From the NCBI RefSeq assembly GCF_003752585.1, contig NZ_RKHR01000010.1:1-64000 (forward strand): a stretch of 64,000 nt of DNA. Direction: 5' to 3'. The DNA is from Sinobacterium caligoides. Lineage in GTDB: Bacteria; Pseudomonadota; Gammaproteobacteria; Pseudomonadales; Sinobacteriaceae. The notes beneath the pieces were generated by a model. That model saw nothing but the letters and a program-made list of their open reading frames with translations, did no database searches and was not told the DNA's origin. Below are positions 42,458 to 52,496 of the stretch, one piece after another (the stretch's first letter is position 1; the number at the start of each line of letters is the position of its first letter). A program made the translations under genes and the position numbers.

Positions 42458-43675
42458 TTAGTCGTTATAGCTTTGAAAGACTAGTGAGGCGTTAGTTCCG
42501 CCGAAGCCGAAGCTATTCGACATGATGCGTTCGAGCTTAACGTTGTCTTTGCGCTCTGTGACGATTGGCATACCCTTAGCTTCTTCATCGAGAGTCTCGA
42601 TATTGGCGGACGCGGTGATAAAACCATGCTCCTGCATAATGAGGCTATAAATCGCCTCCTGTACACCAGCGGCGCCAAGAGAGTGCCCCGATAGTGACTT
42701 TGTGGAGCTAATGTCGGGGAGGTTGTCACCAAAGGCTTGCTTCATCGCGCGTAGCTCTGGGATGTCGCCAGCCGGGGTGCTGGTGCCGTGGGCATTGATG
42801 TAGTCAACTGTACCGTCAACTGTGCTCAGTGCCTGTTGCATACAGCGTACGGCGCCTTCACCGGAGGGGGCGACCATGTCGTAACCGTCAGAGGTGGCGC
42901 CGTAGCCGACAAGCTCGGCGTAGATCTTGGCGCCACGCGCCTTGGCGTGTTCCAGCTCCTCCAGCACGATCATGCCACCACCACCGGCGATGACGAAACC
43001 GTCGCGGTCGGCATCGTAGGCACGTGAGGCCTTGCTAGGGTCATCGTTACGCTTTGAGGATAGTGCACCCATGGCGTCGAAGAGGCTGCTCATGGTCCAG
43101 TGCAGCTCCTCTGCGCCACCAGCAAATACAACATCCTGTTTGCCCAGTTGAATTTGCTCCATCGCATTGCCGATGCAGTGTGCGCTGGTGGAGCAGGCTG
43201 ATGAGATCGAGTAGTTGACACCCTTAATCTTAAAGGGGGTCGCTAGACAGGCGGATACAGTAGAGCCCATGGTCTGAGTGACGCGGTAGGGGCCGACACG
43301 CTTGATGCCTTTGTCGCGTAGGATATCGGCAGCCTCAGTTTGGCTGGCCGCAGAGGCGCCGCCAGAGCCAGCGATAATACCGGTGCGTACATTAGAAACT
43401 TGCTCATCCGTTAGGCCAGAGTCGTCGATTGCCTGTTGCATGGAGATATATGCATAGGCAGCGGCATCTCTCATGAAGCGGAGTTGCTTGCGGTCGATAT
43501 GCTCTTTGAAGTCGATAACCGGGGTACCGCTGACGTGGCTGCGAAAACCCATCTCTGCGTGTACTTCGTTAAAGCTAATGCCAGAGCGTCCTTCGTATAA
43601 CGACTCTTTGACGGCTTCTTTGCTGTTACCTAAGCAGGAGACGATGCCTATGCCTGTAACTACAACTCTTCTCAT
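42458..43675 (-). CDS. fabB: 3-oxoacyl-ACP synthase I (FabB)
   Basis: Condensing enzyme that elongates cis-3-decenoyl-ACP for unsaturated fatty acid synthesis. 405 aa with the Cys-His-His triad: Cys-161 (SSACSTS), His-296 (NAHGTSTP) and His-331 ([10 protein letters not shown]). The glycine-rich C-terminal [12 protein letters not shown] is typical of KAS enzymes. It lies 63 bp downstream of fabA on the same strand, the pseudomonad fabAB operon, rather than apart as in E. coli. Confidence 0.97.
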   Translation of the reverse strand: MRRVVVTGIGIVSCLGNSKEAVKESLYEGRSGISFNEVHAEMGFRSHVSGTPVIDFKEHIDRKQLRFMRDAAAYAYISMQQAIDDSGLTDEQVSNVRTGIIAGSGGASAASQTEAADILRDKGIKRVGPYRVTQTMGSTVSACLATPFKIKGVNYSISSACSTSAHCIGNAMEQIQLGKQDVVFAGGAEELHWTMSSLFDAMGALSSKRNDDPSKASRAYDADRDGFVIAGGGGMIVLEELEHAKARGAKIYAELVGYGATSDGYDMVAPSGEGAVRCMQQALSTVDGTVDYINAHGTSTPAGDIPELRAMKQAFGDNLPDISSTKSLSGHSLGAAGVQEAIYSLIMQEHGFITASANIETLDEEAKGMPIVTERKDNVKLERIMSNSFGFGGTNASLVFQSYND

Positions 43676-43738
43676 AACAAACTCACTTGTATAAATTAAA
43701 TCAATGAGCGGCAGCCACTAAGGAGGTGCCGCAAAACC

Positions 43739-44272
43739 TTAAAAGTTGTCGGTAGAAGTAAATAGGCCAACACGAAGGTCTTTAGCGACATAGATTACTT
43801 CGCCATCGACAGAGACCGTACCATCGGCTATGCCCATAATTAATTTGCGTTCAATGACGCGCTTGAGCGTTAGGTGATAGGTGACCTTGCCTGCGGTGGG
43901 CAGTACTTGACCGGTAAACTTCAATTCGCCTACACCGAGGGCGCGACCACGGCCAGGGTTGCCTTTCCAGCCTAGGAAGAAACCAACCAGCTGCCACATG
44001 GCATCGAGGCCGAGACAGCCTGGCATCACTGGGTCGCCGGGGAAGTGGCATTGAAAGAACCATAGGTCAGGGTTGATGTCGAGCTCGGCAATAACCTCGC
44101 CTTTACCGTACTCACCGCCGTCTACGCTAATATTAGTGACACGATCAACCATGAGCATGTTGTCTACTGGAAGTTGAGCGTTGCCGGGGCCGAACATGCG
44201 TCCGTGGCCACACTCGATAAGGTCTTCCTTAGTAAAGCTGTTTATGTGTGTTAAACCTTTCTTCTCGCTCAT
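43739..44272 (-). CDS. fabA: 3-hydroxydecanoyl-ACP dehydratase/isomerase (FabA)
   Basis: Dehydrates 3-hydroxydecanoyl-ACP and isomerises the trans-2 product to cis-3, the committed step to unsaturated fatty acids in the anaerobic pathway. 177 aa (E. coli 172). The catalytic pair is His-76 ([11 protein letters not shown]) and Asp-90 (GLDAMWQL). The presence of fabAB implies this pathway operates. A promoter with an overlapping palindrome lies upstream. Confidence 0.97.
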   Translation of the reverse strand: MSEKKGLTHINSFTKEDLIECGHGRMFGPGNAQLPVDNMLMVDRVTNISVDGGEYGKGEVIAELDINPDLWFFQCHFPGDPVMPGCLGLDAMWQLVGFFLGWKGNPGRGRALGVGELKFTGQVLPTAGKVTYHLTLKRVIERKLIMGIADGTVSVDGEVIYVAKDLRVGLFTSTDNF

Positions 44273-44333
44273 TTGCTTCTCTTGTTGTGCAGACGACGGA
44301 GACCCCGCCGTTAGGTAATCATAGTGAGGCGTT

Positions 44334-44361
44334 ATTGTAACCGTTTACTAGTGGCTGTCTA
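44334..44361 (-). promoter_or_regulatory. fabA promoter with overlapping palindrome
   Basis: On the minus strand TAGACA (44356-44361) and TACAAT (44334-44339) are 16 bp apart, about 60 bp upstream of fabA. The inverted repeat GTAA-N4-TTAC (44337-44348) overlaps the -10 and spacer. TetR-type FabR/DesT repressors control fabAB-type promoters in related bacteria, so this is a candidate operator. The rest of the 310-bp fabA-manC gap shows only a TATAAT at 44507-44512 that may serve manC. Confidence 0.5.
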
Positions 44362-44583
44362 GTGGTGCAAATAATAGGACAAATCCTCGATAGGTAGTAG
44401 GTTTCATCGCCACTATTGTCGTTCTGAACAAAAAAATGCCCTCTTCCTCGGTGAAGCTTTAAGTTATTGATGTATTTGGGCCTAGGTGAATCAGTAAGAC
44501 TCCATATATAATTACGGGGCTTATGTTAAAGAATGTAAATGTTACCTTGAGCTGAAAAGCTATTGACTGATCACGAGACTATT

Positions 44584-45996
44584 ATGATTCATCCTGTATT
44601 ACTTTGTGGAGGCGTTGGCAGTAGACTCTGGCCTGTTTCTAGGGGGTTGTTTCCGAAGCAATTTATTCGCCTGATGAGTGATCAATGGTCGATGTTGCAA
44701 CAGACCCTAGGGCGTCTCGAAGGGTTAGAGCTTGCCCCGCCCATTGTCGTTTGTAACGAGGAGCATCGCTTTCTGGTGGCTGAACAGCTTCGTCAAATGG
44801 GTGTTGAAAATGCAGCGATCATTCTAGAGCCTGTAGGGCGAAATACCGCTCCAGCAGTGGCTTTGGCAGCGATGGCTGCACAGAAAAACGATGCAGAGGC
44901 GGTATTATTAGTGCTGCCAGCAGATCATGTAATAAAGCAGCCGACAATATTTCATCAGGCGGTGATGCAGGCTGTGGTGGCTGCGGAGCAAGGGCACTTA
45001 GCGACTTTTGGGGTTGTGCCGGAAGGGCCAGAGACGGGCTACGGTTATATTGAGCGGGGAGTCGAAGTGCTCCCAAATTGCTATAAAGTGACTCGGTTTG
45101 TTGAGAAGCCCGACCTGCCAACGGCGAAGTCCTATGTCCGCTCGGGGAAGTACGCGTGGAACAGCGGTATGTTTGTCTTTCGGGCCGAACAGTTTTGCAC
45201 TGAACTTGGGCAATTCTCACCCGAAATATTTCACGCCTGTCGTAAGGCTTATGATGACCGTGAGCATGACTTGAGTTTTATCCGTATTGACCGGTTGGCG
45301 TTCGAGCAGTGTCCCAGTGATTCGATCGATTATGCGTTGATGGAGAAGACAAACAATGCCGTAGTTATAGCGCTTGCGGCAGGCTGGAGTGACGTTGGCT
45401 CTTGGAGTTCATTGTGGCAGGTCAGTGAGCACGATGATGATAATAATGTTTGCAGGGGGGATGTTATCACCCACAATGTTAGCAACAGCTATTTGCGTAG
45501 TGGCAAGCGGCTGGTGGCTGCGGTGGGCGTTGATAATCTAGTGGTGGTTGAAACAGAGGACGCGATACTCGTCGCTAGTAAAGATCATGTGCAAGATGTT
45601 AAGCATATTGTCAGTCGGTTGAAGTCGGAGGTACGGCCTGAAACAGATCGCCATACACAGGTATTTCGTCCGTGGGGGAGCTATCAAGCTTTAGTGGCTG
45701 ATCGGCGTTTTCAGGTGAAGCGGATTATTGTCAGCCCTGGTCAGACACTCTCCCTGCAGATGCATCATCACCGTGCCGAACACTGGGTCGTGGTTAGTGG
45801 CACAGCCCACGTCACCTGTGGAGAGAAAGAGTTTATATTGACCGAGGATCAGTCCACCTATATCCCCTTGGGGCATCAGCATCGACTGTCAAATCCAGGC
45901 GTTATTCCTCTTGAGTTGATTGAGGTGCAGAGTGGTAGCTACTTAGGTGAAGATGATATTGTTCGCTTTGAAGATATATATGGACGCTCTAAGTGA
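44584..45996 (+). CDS. manC: Mannose-1-P guanylyltransferase / mannose-6-P isomerase
   Basis: Bifunctional type II enzyme (ManC/AlgA/WbpW family) giving GDP-mannose for exopolysaccharide or LPS. The N-terminal nucleotidyltransferase has LCGGVGSRLWPVSR and LFPKQF (residues about 6-27) and FVEKPD; the C-terminal cupin isomerase has the metal-site region SLQMHHHRAEHWVVVSGTA. About 470 aa from the ATG at 44584; a TTG seven codons upstream is the alternative and the ribosome-binding site is weak. phosphomannomutase follows about 100 bp downstream, completing the route from fructose-6-P to GDP-mannose. Confidence 0.94.
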   Translation: MIHPVLLCGGVGSRLWPVSRGLFPKQFIRLMSDQWSMLQQTLGRLEGLELAPPIVVCNEEHRFLVAEQLRQMGVENAAIILEPVGRNTAPAVALAAMAAQKNDAEAVLLVLPADHVIKQPTIFHQAVMQAVVAAEQGHLATFGVVPEGPETGYGYIERGVEVLPNCYKVTRFVEKPDLPTAKSYVRSGKYAWNSGMFVFRAEQFCTELGQFSPEIFHACRKAYDDREHDLSFIRIDRLAFEQCPSDSIDYALMEKTNNAVVIALAAGWSDVGSWSSLWQVSEHDDDNNVCRGDVITHNVSNSYLRSGKRLVAAVGVDNLVVVETEDAILVASKDHVQDVKHIVSRLKSEVRPETDRHTQVFRPWGSYQALVADRRFQVKRIIVSPGQTLSLQMHHHRAEHWVVVSGTAHVTCGEKEFILTEDQSTYIPLGHQHRLSNPGVIPLELIEVQSGSYLGEDDIVRFEDIYGRSK

Positions 45997-46102
45997 GGCT
46001 GTGTGTTTATATTGCGTCAAGATATGCTTGGCTAGGCGCACCTCAAGGTGAGCAGCTTACTGTGCCATCGTGATAAATTAATCATTGTGGATGAATGATG
46101 TT

Positions 46103-47455
46103 ATGAGTGAAAAACTGCTTTGCTTTAAGGCCTACGATGTGCGTGGGCGTATTCCTGATGAGCTTAACGAGGATATTGCCTACAGAATAGGTCGAGCCTA
46201 CGCCGAGGTCGTACGTCCGAAGAAAGTTATTATTGGTTACGATATTCGCCTTAGTAGTGAGGCAATCTGTGAGGCGCTAACTAACGGCCTGCTCGATGCT
46301 GGGGTTGATGTGTTTTCTATTGGCTGCTGTGGCACGGAGGAGGTCTACTTCGCTACCTTCCATCGCGAGATGGATGGTGGCATTGCGGTGACGGCGAGTC
46401 ACAACCCAAAAGATTACAATGGCATGAAGTTCGTGCGTGAAGGTGCCAAGCCAATTAGCGGCGATACAGGCTTGTTTGATATTCAAGCCTTGGCGGAAGC
46501 CAACGCATTCGCGGCAGTGGCGGAGCGGGGGGCGTTGTACCATATTGACACCCGCCCTGCGTATGTGCAGCATCTGCTGGGTTATGTTGACGCGAGCAAG
46601 CTGAAATCGTTGAAAATTGTTGCGACGGCGGGTAACGGTGGTGCGGGCATGGCTCTCGATGCGATAGAGCCAGAGTTACCGCTCACATTTATTAAGCGGC
46701 ATCATGAGGCCGATGGTAACTTCCCCAATGGTGTGCCTAACCCATTGCTCGAGGAAAACCGAGGTGTGACGAGAGAGGCGGTGATACGTGAGGGGGCTGA
46801 TTTTGGTATAGCCTGGGATGGAGACTTCGATCGCTGTTTTTTCTTTGATGAGCATGGCGCCTTTATTGAGGGTTACTATGTCGTAGGCTTGCTCGCAGAC
46901 GCTTATCTCGCTAAGCACCCCGGCGAGCGTGTCGTACATGATCCGCGGCTTACCTGGAATACTGTCGATATCGTTGAGGCAGCAGGAGGCGTCGCCATTG
47001 AATGTAAGACGGGCCATGCTTTTATTAAAGAGCGTATGCGTCTAGAAAATGCTATTTATGGCGGAGAGATGAGTGCGCACCATTATTTTAGGGAGTTTGC
47101 TTACTGCGATAGCGGCATGATTCCCTGGTTGTTGGTGGCGCAGTTGCTTTCAGAGAGTGGTAAGACTTTATCTCAATTGGTATCTGAGCGAGTGGCAGCA
47201 TACCCCTGTAGCGGCGAGATAAACCGTACCGTGACGGATGCGAAGGTGTTAATAGAGGCTATTGAGACGGTTTATGCGCCTGCTGCGGTATCGGTGCAGC
47301 ACACCGATGGACTGAGCGTTGCTTATCAGGATTGGCGTTTTAATGTGCGCATGTCGAATACCGAGCCGGTATTGCGTTTAAATGTAGAGGCGCGTGGTGA
47401 CTCAGCCTTGATGAAGCAGAAAACGGCTGAATTGCTTGCCATTATAGAGGCTTAG
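46103..47455 (+). CDS. manB: Phosphomannomutase
   Basis: Interconverts mannose-6-P and mannose-1-P, the step before manC. 450 aa from the ATG at 46103 ([21 protein letters not shown]). The phosphoserine is in [11 protein letters not shown] (Ser-99), the Mg-binding loop is DGDFDR at 239-244, and GEMSAHHYF is the sugar-binding loop, a CpsG/ManB-type arrangement. [16 protein letters not shown] binds phosphate. Could have phosphoglucomutase side activity. An in-frame TTG at 46085 is a less likely start. Confidence 0.93.
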   Translation: MSEKLLCFKAYDVRGRIPDELNEDIAYRIGRAYAEVVRPKKVIIGYDIRLSSEAICEALTNGLLDAGVDVFSIGCCGTEEVYFATFHREMDGGIAVTASHNPKDYNGMKFVREGAKPISGDTGLFDIQALAEANAFAAVAERGALYHIDTRPAYVQHLLGYVDASKLKSLKIVATAGNGGAGMALDAIEPELPLTFIKRHHEADGNFPNGVPNPLLEENRGVTREAVIREGADFGIAWDGDFDRCFFFDEHGAFIEGYYVVGLLADAYLAKHPGERVVHDPRLTWNTVDIVEAAGGVAIECKTGHAFIKERMRLENAIYGGEMSAHHYFREFAYCDSGMIPWLLVAQLLSESGKTLSQLVSERVAAYPCSGEINRTVTDAKVLIEAIETVYAPAAVSVQHTDGLSVAYQDWRFNVRMSNTEPVLRLNVEARGDSALMKQKTAELLAIIEA

Positions 47456-47463
47456 GAGGTAGT

Positions 47464-47497
47464 GCGAGCACCGGTGTTTTTTGTCACCGGCGTTCGC
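47464..47497. terminator. Stem-loop between convergent manB and prsR
   Basis: GCGA...CCGGTG (47464-47476) pairs with CACCGG...TCGC (47485-47497) around a T-rich loop. There is no T run after the stem on either strand, so termination is plausible by position only. Confidence 0.45.
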
Positions 47498-47510
47498 TGT
47501 GGCGATCTTG

Positions 47511-48902
47511 TTACAGGTCGGCAGAGGCGAGTGTTCGCATCGGTGAGTTGGGTATTTGGATCTCGTACTTTTTTACTAGGTCATAGAGCGTAGGGCGGGT
47601 GATACCCAGCAGTTTAGCCGCTGCAGAGATGTTGCCCGCGGTGATATACAGCGCTTTATTGATTGCCTGTTTTTCCGCCTCATAGCGAACCTTCCTCAAA
47701 TTGATGCTGAGGTCTTTGGTGGTCTCGAGGCAGAGATCAGCTGCCGATATTTTTTTGCCTTCGCACATGATGACGGCGCGTCGTATCTTATTCTCCAGCT
47801 CGCGGATGTTGCCGGGCCAGTTGTAACTCTCAATGGCGGCGGTGGCTTCGTTGCTGTAGCTGGTGATGTTGCGGCTCTGTTCCTCGCTGAAGCGCTGCAA
47901 CAGGAATCTGGCGAGGAGAATCTTATCGCCACTGCGTTCACGTAGAGGCGGAATATTGATCACCATTTCACTGATACGATAGTACAAGTCTTCACGGAAA
48001 TCGCCGCTGCTAACCATGCTCTCAAGATCTTTGTTGGTGGCGCAGACGACCCTGACATCGACGGCGATAGTCTCACGCCCACCGACGCGCTCAATTTCAC
48101 GCTCCTGTAGGAAGCGCAGCAGTTTTGCCTGCAGCGGCAGCGGCATGTCGCCTATTTCGTCGAGAAATAAAGTGCCGTGATGTGCGGTCTCAACCTTACC
48201 GGGGGTGGTCTTATTAGCGCCCGTAAAGGCGCCGCGCTCGTGGCCAAATAGCTCACTCTCCATCAGTGCTTCCGGTACGGCGGCGCAGTTGATGGCGATG
48301 AAGCGCTCTTCGCGGCGCGGACTTGACTCGTGGATGGCTTTCGCCAGTACTTCCTTGCCGGTGCCGCTTTCTCCGAGCAAAAGACTGGTGATATTGGTAG
48401 GAGCTATCTTTTCGATGGTCTGACAGATGCGTAGCATCGCCGGGTCGGAGGCAATCAGTCCGTTGAGGGTGCTGGTGGACTGGCTGTGTAGTTTGCGATT
48501 CTGCTCTTCCAAATTGTAAATATGGAAGGCGCGGTTGACGATGAGATCAAGTGCTTCGGTGTTAACGGGCTTTTCATAGAAGTCGTAGGCGCCGAGGTCA
48601 ACGGCGCGAAGGGCGTTCTCTCGCTCGTGATGACCGGTAACAACGATGATTTTGGTGTTGGGAGCCAGCGCCAGCGTCTCGCGGACGGTGGCGAAGCCCT
48701 CTTCGACACCTTCTTCGTCGGGCGGTAGCCCCAGGTCTTGTACGACGACGGCGGGTTCCTCTTTGCGGATGGCGGCGATTGCCGAGGGCCGGTCGCTGGC
48801 GAGGACGACATTATAGGAATCGAAATGCCAGCGTAATTGGCTCTGTAGTCCGATGTCGTCCTCTACTATCAGCAAGGTAGGCTTACTATTATTTTTATTC
48901 AT
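47511..48902 (-). CDS. prsR: PrsR: sigma-54 response regulator of PEP-CTERM/exosortase systems
   Basis: 463-aa NtrC-type activator. Receiver domain 1-125 with phosphoacceptor Asp-56 (QDLGLP), Thr-89 and Lys-111. AAA+ domain about 150-390 with Walker A GESGTGKE (177-184) and the sigma-54 contact loop GAFTGA (224-229). A Fis-type HTH near 420-450 (GNISAAAKLLGITRPTLYDLV). The architecture and receiver sequence match the PEP-CTERM-box response regulator family (PrsR). It lies 15 bp after prsK on the same strand, forming a two-component operon. It should activate sigma-54 promoters for exopolysaccharide/PEP-CTERM genes, none of which are in the window. Confidence 0.9.
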   Translation of the reverse strand: MNKNNSKPTLLIVEDDIGLQSQLRWHFDSYNVVLASDRPSAIAAIRKEEPAVVVQDLGLPPDEEGVEEGFATVRETLALAPNTKIIVVTGHHERENALRAVDLGAYDFYEKPVNTEALDLIVNRAFHIYNLEEQNRKLHSQSTSTLNGLIASDPAMLRICQTIEKIAPTNITSLLLGESGTGKEVLAKAIHESSPRREERFIAINCAAVPEALMESELFGHERGAFTGANKTTPGKVETAHHGTLFLDEIGDMPLPLQAKLLRFLQEREIERVGGRETIAVDVRVVCATNKDLESMVSSGDFREDLYYRISEMVINIPPLRERSGDKILLARFLLQRFSEEQSRNITSYSNEATAAIESYNWPGNIRELENKIRRAVIMCEGKKISAADLCLETTKDLSINLRKVRYEAEKQAINKALYITAGNISAAAKLLGITRPTLYDLVKKYEIQIPNSPMRTLASADL

Positions 48903-48917
48903 GAGCTGATTCCAAGG

Positions 48918-50975
48918 TTATTGTATACAGTATGCGGAATTTTCAGGTATAGAAAGGGTGAACAAGCTGCCCTTGCCAAGCTGACTCTTGACATGGATCT
49001 CTCCCTGTAGACTGCGGATGTACTCCCTGGCCTGAAAGACACCAATACCCATGCCTTTGCCAGATTTTGTGGTATCAAAGGGTTTAAATAGACGGTCACG
49101 AATAAAGCGGTCGTCCATGCCTGACCCCGTATCTTCGATACTGATCACAACCATCGTGCCCTTCTTATGCAGGCCGATGGTAATGGCGCCGTCGGCGGGG
49201 GTAGCTTCTTGAGCATTCTTGATTAGGTGGCAAAGCACCATGGTCAAAGTGTCGATATCCGCGTTAATTGTCAGGTCTTGGCCGGCCGCTAAGTTGAGTT
49301 CGGGCACTGGCCAATCGTGACGACATTTCTGTGCTGCCTCGGTAATGAGTTTCGGTGCGGGAATGACCTGGTTTAGGCTCCTGCTTTGAGTTTGCAGCTT
49401 GGAGAGTAGGCTGCTCATTCGGGTTACCGAATTGTCGATGGTATTGATCGCGTCGTCGAAAAACTCGGCGTTATTCTTGTGCTTTACAGCGTTTTGCACC
49501 ACCAGTGCCTGCTGTGCAATAAGGTTCTTTAGGTCGTGCATGATAAAGGCGGTAAGTTTGTTGTAAGTGTCAAATTGACGAGATTGAGCAAGGAGCTCGG
49601 CGGCCTCGTGGCGGGCGAGATAAGCGGCAATTTGTCTGCCAACAGTTTTCAATAGATCGAGGTCCTCCCAGCTTAGAGGTGAGACTTCTTCCGCCGGCTT
49701 CTGCAGCGCCATGAAACCGAGTAGGCTGTTTTCGTTGAGCAGAGGCAGAATGATCCAGAGATCCTTAATGGACCTCGACCAACTCGGTAATAGATTGTTT
49801 TCCGAGTAGCGTACGCTGTGTAAACCGATCGCCTCAAAGACCCATTCCTTGTCGCGTAGAGCTTGCACGAAAGCAGAATCGACGCTCTCTATAGCGTCTT
49901 CAGGAAGGCTGCAGTTGGTGGCGCAAATAGGTAGGAAGTGCTGATGTTGAAGTTGCCAGACGACACCGCCGGGGCTGCCAAAAATATGCGCGACAGCCTT
50001 GATGGTGCGCTTTTGTAGGTTATCCTGCTCGACCGGTTGGGAGAGGATTTGGATCAGGTTTAGCCACTCGTTACGGTAGTCGTATTTGTGTCTGAAAAAA
50101 TGTTTGTTGATGAGCACTAGCATGGTGGCGCGAAACTTTGAGATGGAAAAAAGCAATGCAGTGCCGGCAAGGGAGGCAAATATCAGCACCTTTTGCAGGG
50201 CACCTCCCCAGGAACCACCGTAGATGCGCATGTAGTAGCCGATGCCGCCCATCAAAAATAATAGGATGCCTGCGCCGGTCAGGCTTGTCGTATAGAAGAC
50301 CATTTTTCGTGACAAGGTCAGCTGGGGGGTCGATCGGTTGCTGAGCGTGAGTAGCAGGAAGAGGCCTACTAGTGCGTAAACTCCCCCTCGCGCCTGCCAG
50401 CTATCGAGCGGAAGGCTTTGAAATATTAGGGTGTGTGTATACAGGTAGAGCTCGTAGGTAAAGAGTGCAGCAAGGCCAAGGCAGAAAAATTTAAAGGAGT
50501 GTCTGTCGGCGTTCTTGAGGTTCTTATAGAGCTGTTCGATTAGGATTAAGCTGAGGATGGAGAAGACAATATTAGTCCAGATTGTGGGTGTTGAGGTGTA
50601 TGTTTTTAGATTGATATCGAAAATGATATAGCTAATCAGGCAGCTGAAAACAATGGCGAGATAGGTCGCGATGATCGGATAGGTGAGTAGTTTAGGTAAG
50701 GGGTGTTGGGTGGCCAGTTTTACGGTGTGCAACAGCGTTGTAATCCATATGCCGTAGAAAGCGATATCGATAATCAGCAGTATTGAGCCCGAGAGGTTGT
50801 AATGACTATAGAGAATCGATGAAGTACAGCGAACAGCGGTAATTAGACAGGCTATTAACAGTGTCAGTGGGTAGATATTTTGTCGTTGCAGCACTAGGCA
50901 CAGGGGCGTCAGTATAGCGAACGCCAGTGCGCCAATAGCGTAGCTGATGGCTCCGATAGTACTGCCTAAAAACAT
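48918..50975 (-). CDS. prsK: PrsK: membrane histidine kinase of PEP-CTERM/exosortase systems
   Basis: About 685 aa. The N-terminal third is a series of eight or more hydrophobic helices (from MFLGSTIGAISYAIGALAF on). A GAF-like domain lies around 310-450. The H-box is FIMHDLKNLIAQ with His-480, and the ATP-binding domain has NAQEA, DTGSGMD and GKGMGIGVFQARE. This layout and the HDLKN motif match PrsK. The ATG at 50975 begins just before TM1; a GTG at 51059 would add 28 polar residues. ispB lies about 300 bp upstream on the same strand. The signal it senses is unknown. Confidence 0.88.
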   Translation of the reverse strand: MFLGSTIGAISYAIGALAFAILTPLCLVLQRQNIYPLTLLIACLITAVRCTSSILYSHYNLSGSILLIIDIAFYGIWITTLLHTVKLATQHPLPKLLTYPIIATYLAIVFSCLISYIIFDINLKTYTSTPTIWTNIVFSILSLILIEQLYKNLKNADRHSFKFFCLGLAALFTYELYLYTHTLIFQSLPLDSWQARGGVYALVGLFLLLTLSNRSTPQLTLSRKMVFYTTSLTGAGILLFLMGGIGYYMRIYGGSWGGALQKVLIFASLAGTALLFSISKFRATMLVLINKHFFRHKYDYRNEWLNLIQILSQPVEQDNLQKRTIKAVAHIFGSPGGVVWQLQHQHFLPICATNCSLPEDAIESVDSAFVQALRDKEWVFEAIGLHSVRYSENNLLPSWSRSIKDLWIILPLLNENSLLGFMALQKPAEEVSPLSWEDLDLLKTVGRQIAAYLARHEAAELLAQSRQFDTYNKLTAFIMHDLKNLIAQQALVVQNAVKHKNNAEFFDDAINTIDNSVTRMSSLLSKLQTQSRSLNQVIPAPKLITEAAQKCRHDWPVPELNLAAGQDLTINADIDTLTMVLCHLIKNAQEATPADGAITIGLHKKGTMVVISIEDTGSGMDDRFIRDRLFKPFDTTKSGKGMGIGVFQAREYIRSLQGEIHVKSQLGKGSLFTLSIPENSAYCIQ

Positions 50976-51059
50976 AGCGTAAATTCTTTGACCATTATTA
51001 TTATTCCATAGTGCGGCTACTTCAGTCGGGGCGACAGATGAGCGGCTCGCAAACACCAC

Positions 51060-51272
51060 TTTCGCGGTTTGGTCATCGTGTTGTCAATAAATATGCTCGG
51101 CTTTGTTTAGATTTATAGGCATCCGTGGTGGAGTGTTACCAATATCCACGCGCCTCTAGCTTAGTCGAGGCGCTGTGTGTCGAGTTTGTTTACACTTCCC
51201 CTGTCTGGAATAGGGGACACAAGAGAGTCGCTGCGTATTGTGAGGTTGCTTCTCACCGACTCAGCTCATTGT
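51060..51272. other. Intergenic region between ispB and prsK
   Basis: No gene seen. It contains two hairpins: GCGCCTC/GAGGCGC (51150-51156 with 51167-51173) and TCCCCT/AGGGGA (51197-51202 with 51212-51217). Either could end ispB transcription, though neither has a T run on the minus strand. No sigma-54 consensus was found for prsK. Confidence 0.5.
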
Positions 51273-52235
51273 CTAGGCGCGCCGATTAACCGCGAGATGG
51301 GCGAGTCGAGCCATTTGGCGGGTGGCTTCGTTGTCGGGTAGGTGTTCGAGTGCGCGGATAGCTCTCTCCTGTTCCTTGACAGCGCAGCTGTGGGTGTATT
51401 CGAGGGCGCCGTTGCTGCTGACGGCTTCGATAATCTGCGATAGCTGTTCGCTACTTTTGTTGCGGATAGCTTGCTCAACGATTGTGGCCTGCTCTTGGTT
51501 GTTTTGGCGCATAGTGTATATAAGAGGGAGGGTAGGTTTTCCCTCGGCGAGGTCGTCACCGATATTCTTCCCCATCTCCTCTGCTTTACCCTGGTAGTCG
51601 AGGACGTCATCGATGAGTTGGAAGGCCGTACCTAAGGCGCTGCCGAAGGTGCGTAGGGCCTCACACTGAGTGGGTGAGGCGCCTGCTATCATCGCGCCGC
51701 CGAGTGAGGATGCCTCAAATAAGATGGCGGTCTTATTTTTGATGACGGTGAGGTATTCTTCTTCGGTGGTCGTTGGGTCACCGGCTTTCTGTAGCTGTAG
51801 TACCTCGCCTTCCGCTATTTTATTAGTCGTTGTAGCCAGTAAAGCCATGATTGGCATGTCGTTCATGGCCACCAGCATCTGAAAGGCTCTGGAGTAGATG
51901 AAGTCACCTACCAGAACGCTAGGGGCGTTGCCCCACTGTGCGTTGGCGGTCGGTCGACCTCTGCGTAACATTGAAATATCGACGACGTCGTCATGGAGTA
52001 ATGTCGCAGTGTGGATATATTCGATGGCAGTGGCCAATTGAATACTGAGTCGGCCATCGTAACCGAGTGCCTTGGCGGCGAGCAATACTAAGGTAGGGCG
52101 CATACGTTTGCCGCCAGCCTCAACAATATAGTGACCGATATCTTCGACCAGTGGGACATCCGAGTGGAGTTGCTCGACAATGAGTTGGTCGACAGATTCA
52201 AGTTCGCTGGAGATGACGGCACGGATGTCTTGCAT
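51273..52235 (-). CDS. ispB: Polyprenyl (octaprenyl) diphosphate synthase
   Basis: Trans-prenyltransferase making the long isoprenoid tail of ubiquinone. 320 aa with the first Asp-rich motif LLHDDVVD (DDxxD at 82-86), the RRGRPTAN loop after it, and the second motif LIDDVLD (Asp-209, -210, -213). Small residues before the first motif suggest a long-chain product; whether C40 or C45 cannot be told. Divergent from rplU, the common gammaproteobacterial arrangement. Confidence 0.95.
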   Translation of the reverse strand: MQDIRAVISSELESVDQLIVEQLHSDVPLVEDIGHYIVEAGGKRMRPTLVLLAAKALGYDGRLSIQLATAIEYIHTATLLHDDVVDISMLRRGRPTANAQWGNAPSVLVGDFIYSRAFQMLVAMNDMPIMALLATTTNKIAEGEVLQLQKAGDPTTTEEEYLTVIKNKTAILFEASSLGGAMIAGASPTQCEALRTFGSALGTAFQLIDDVLDYQGKAEEMGKNIGDDLAEGKPTLPLIYTMRQNNQEQATIVEQAIRNKSSEQLSQIIEAVSSNGALEYTHSCAVKEQERAIRALEHLPDNEATRQMARLAHLAVNRRA

Positions 52236-52275
52236 GATATTCCTGATATTAAAGAGCTAGCATCGTATGGGCTGG

Positions 52276-52304
52276 ATGCTATGGCCTCGTGGGAATGCTG
52301 TCAA
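52276..52304 (-). promoter_or_regulatory. ispB promoter
   Basis: On the minus strand TTGACA (52299-52304) and TAGCAT (52276-52281) are 17 bp apart, about 40 bp upstream of the ispB start. Confidence 0.65.
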
Positions 52305-52336
52305 CAGGCCTGCTCATAATTTATGCGAAAGTTGCC

Positions 52337-52365
52337 TTGTTTGTGTATTGCGACTTGGGTATAAT
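52337..52365 (+). promoter_or_regulatory. rplU-rpmA-obg promoter
   Basis: TTGTTT (52337-52342) and a perfect TATAAT (52360-52365) are 17 bp apart, followed by a GC-rich CCGCGGCC stretch. The untranslated leader to rplU would be about 125 nt. Confidence 0.75.
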
Positions 52366-52496
52366 CCGCGGCCTTATATCACAAACCTAAAGTCTGAGCG
52401 TAGTTCACTACCTTGGCTTTGGTGCCTGAATCTTGCCCAAAACAGCCGTAGCGGCTTGTCACTTGGATTGTAAGCAGGCTTAAATGGAGCAGTGCA

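Noticed and set aside
44440-44520. Strong promoter for manC at TATAAT 44507
   Set aside because: The -10 is good but no acceptable -35 lies 16-18 bp upstream, so it is mentioned only as a possibility.
51060-51272. Sigma-54 promoter ahead of prsK
   Set aside because: No GG-N10-GC match of the -24/-12 type was convincing by eye.
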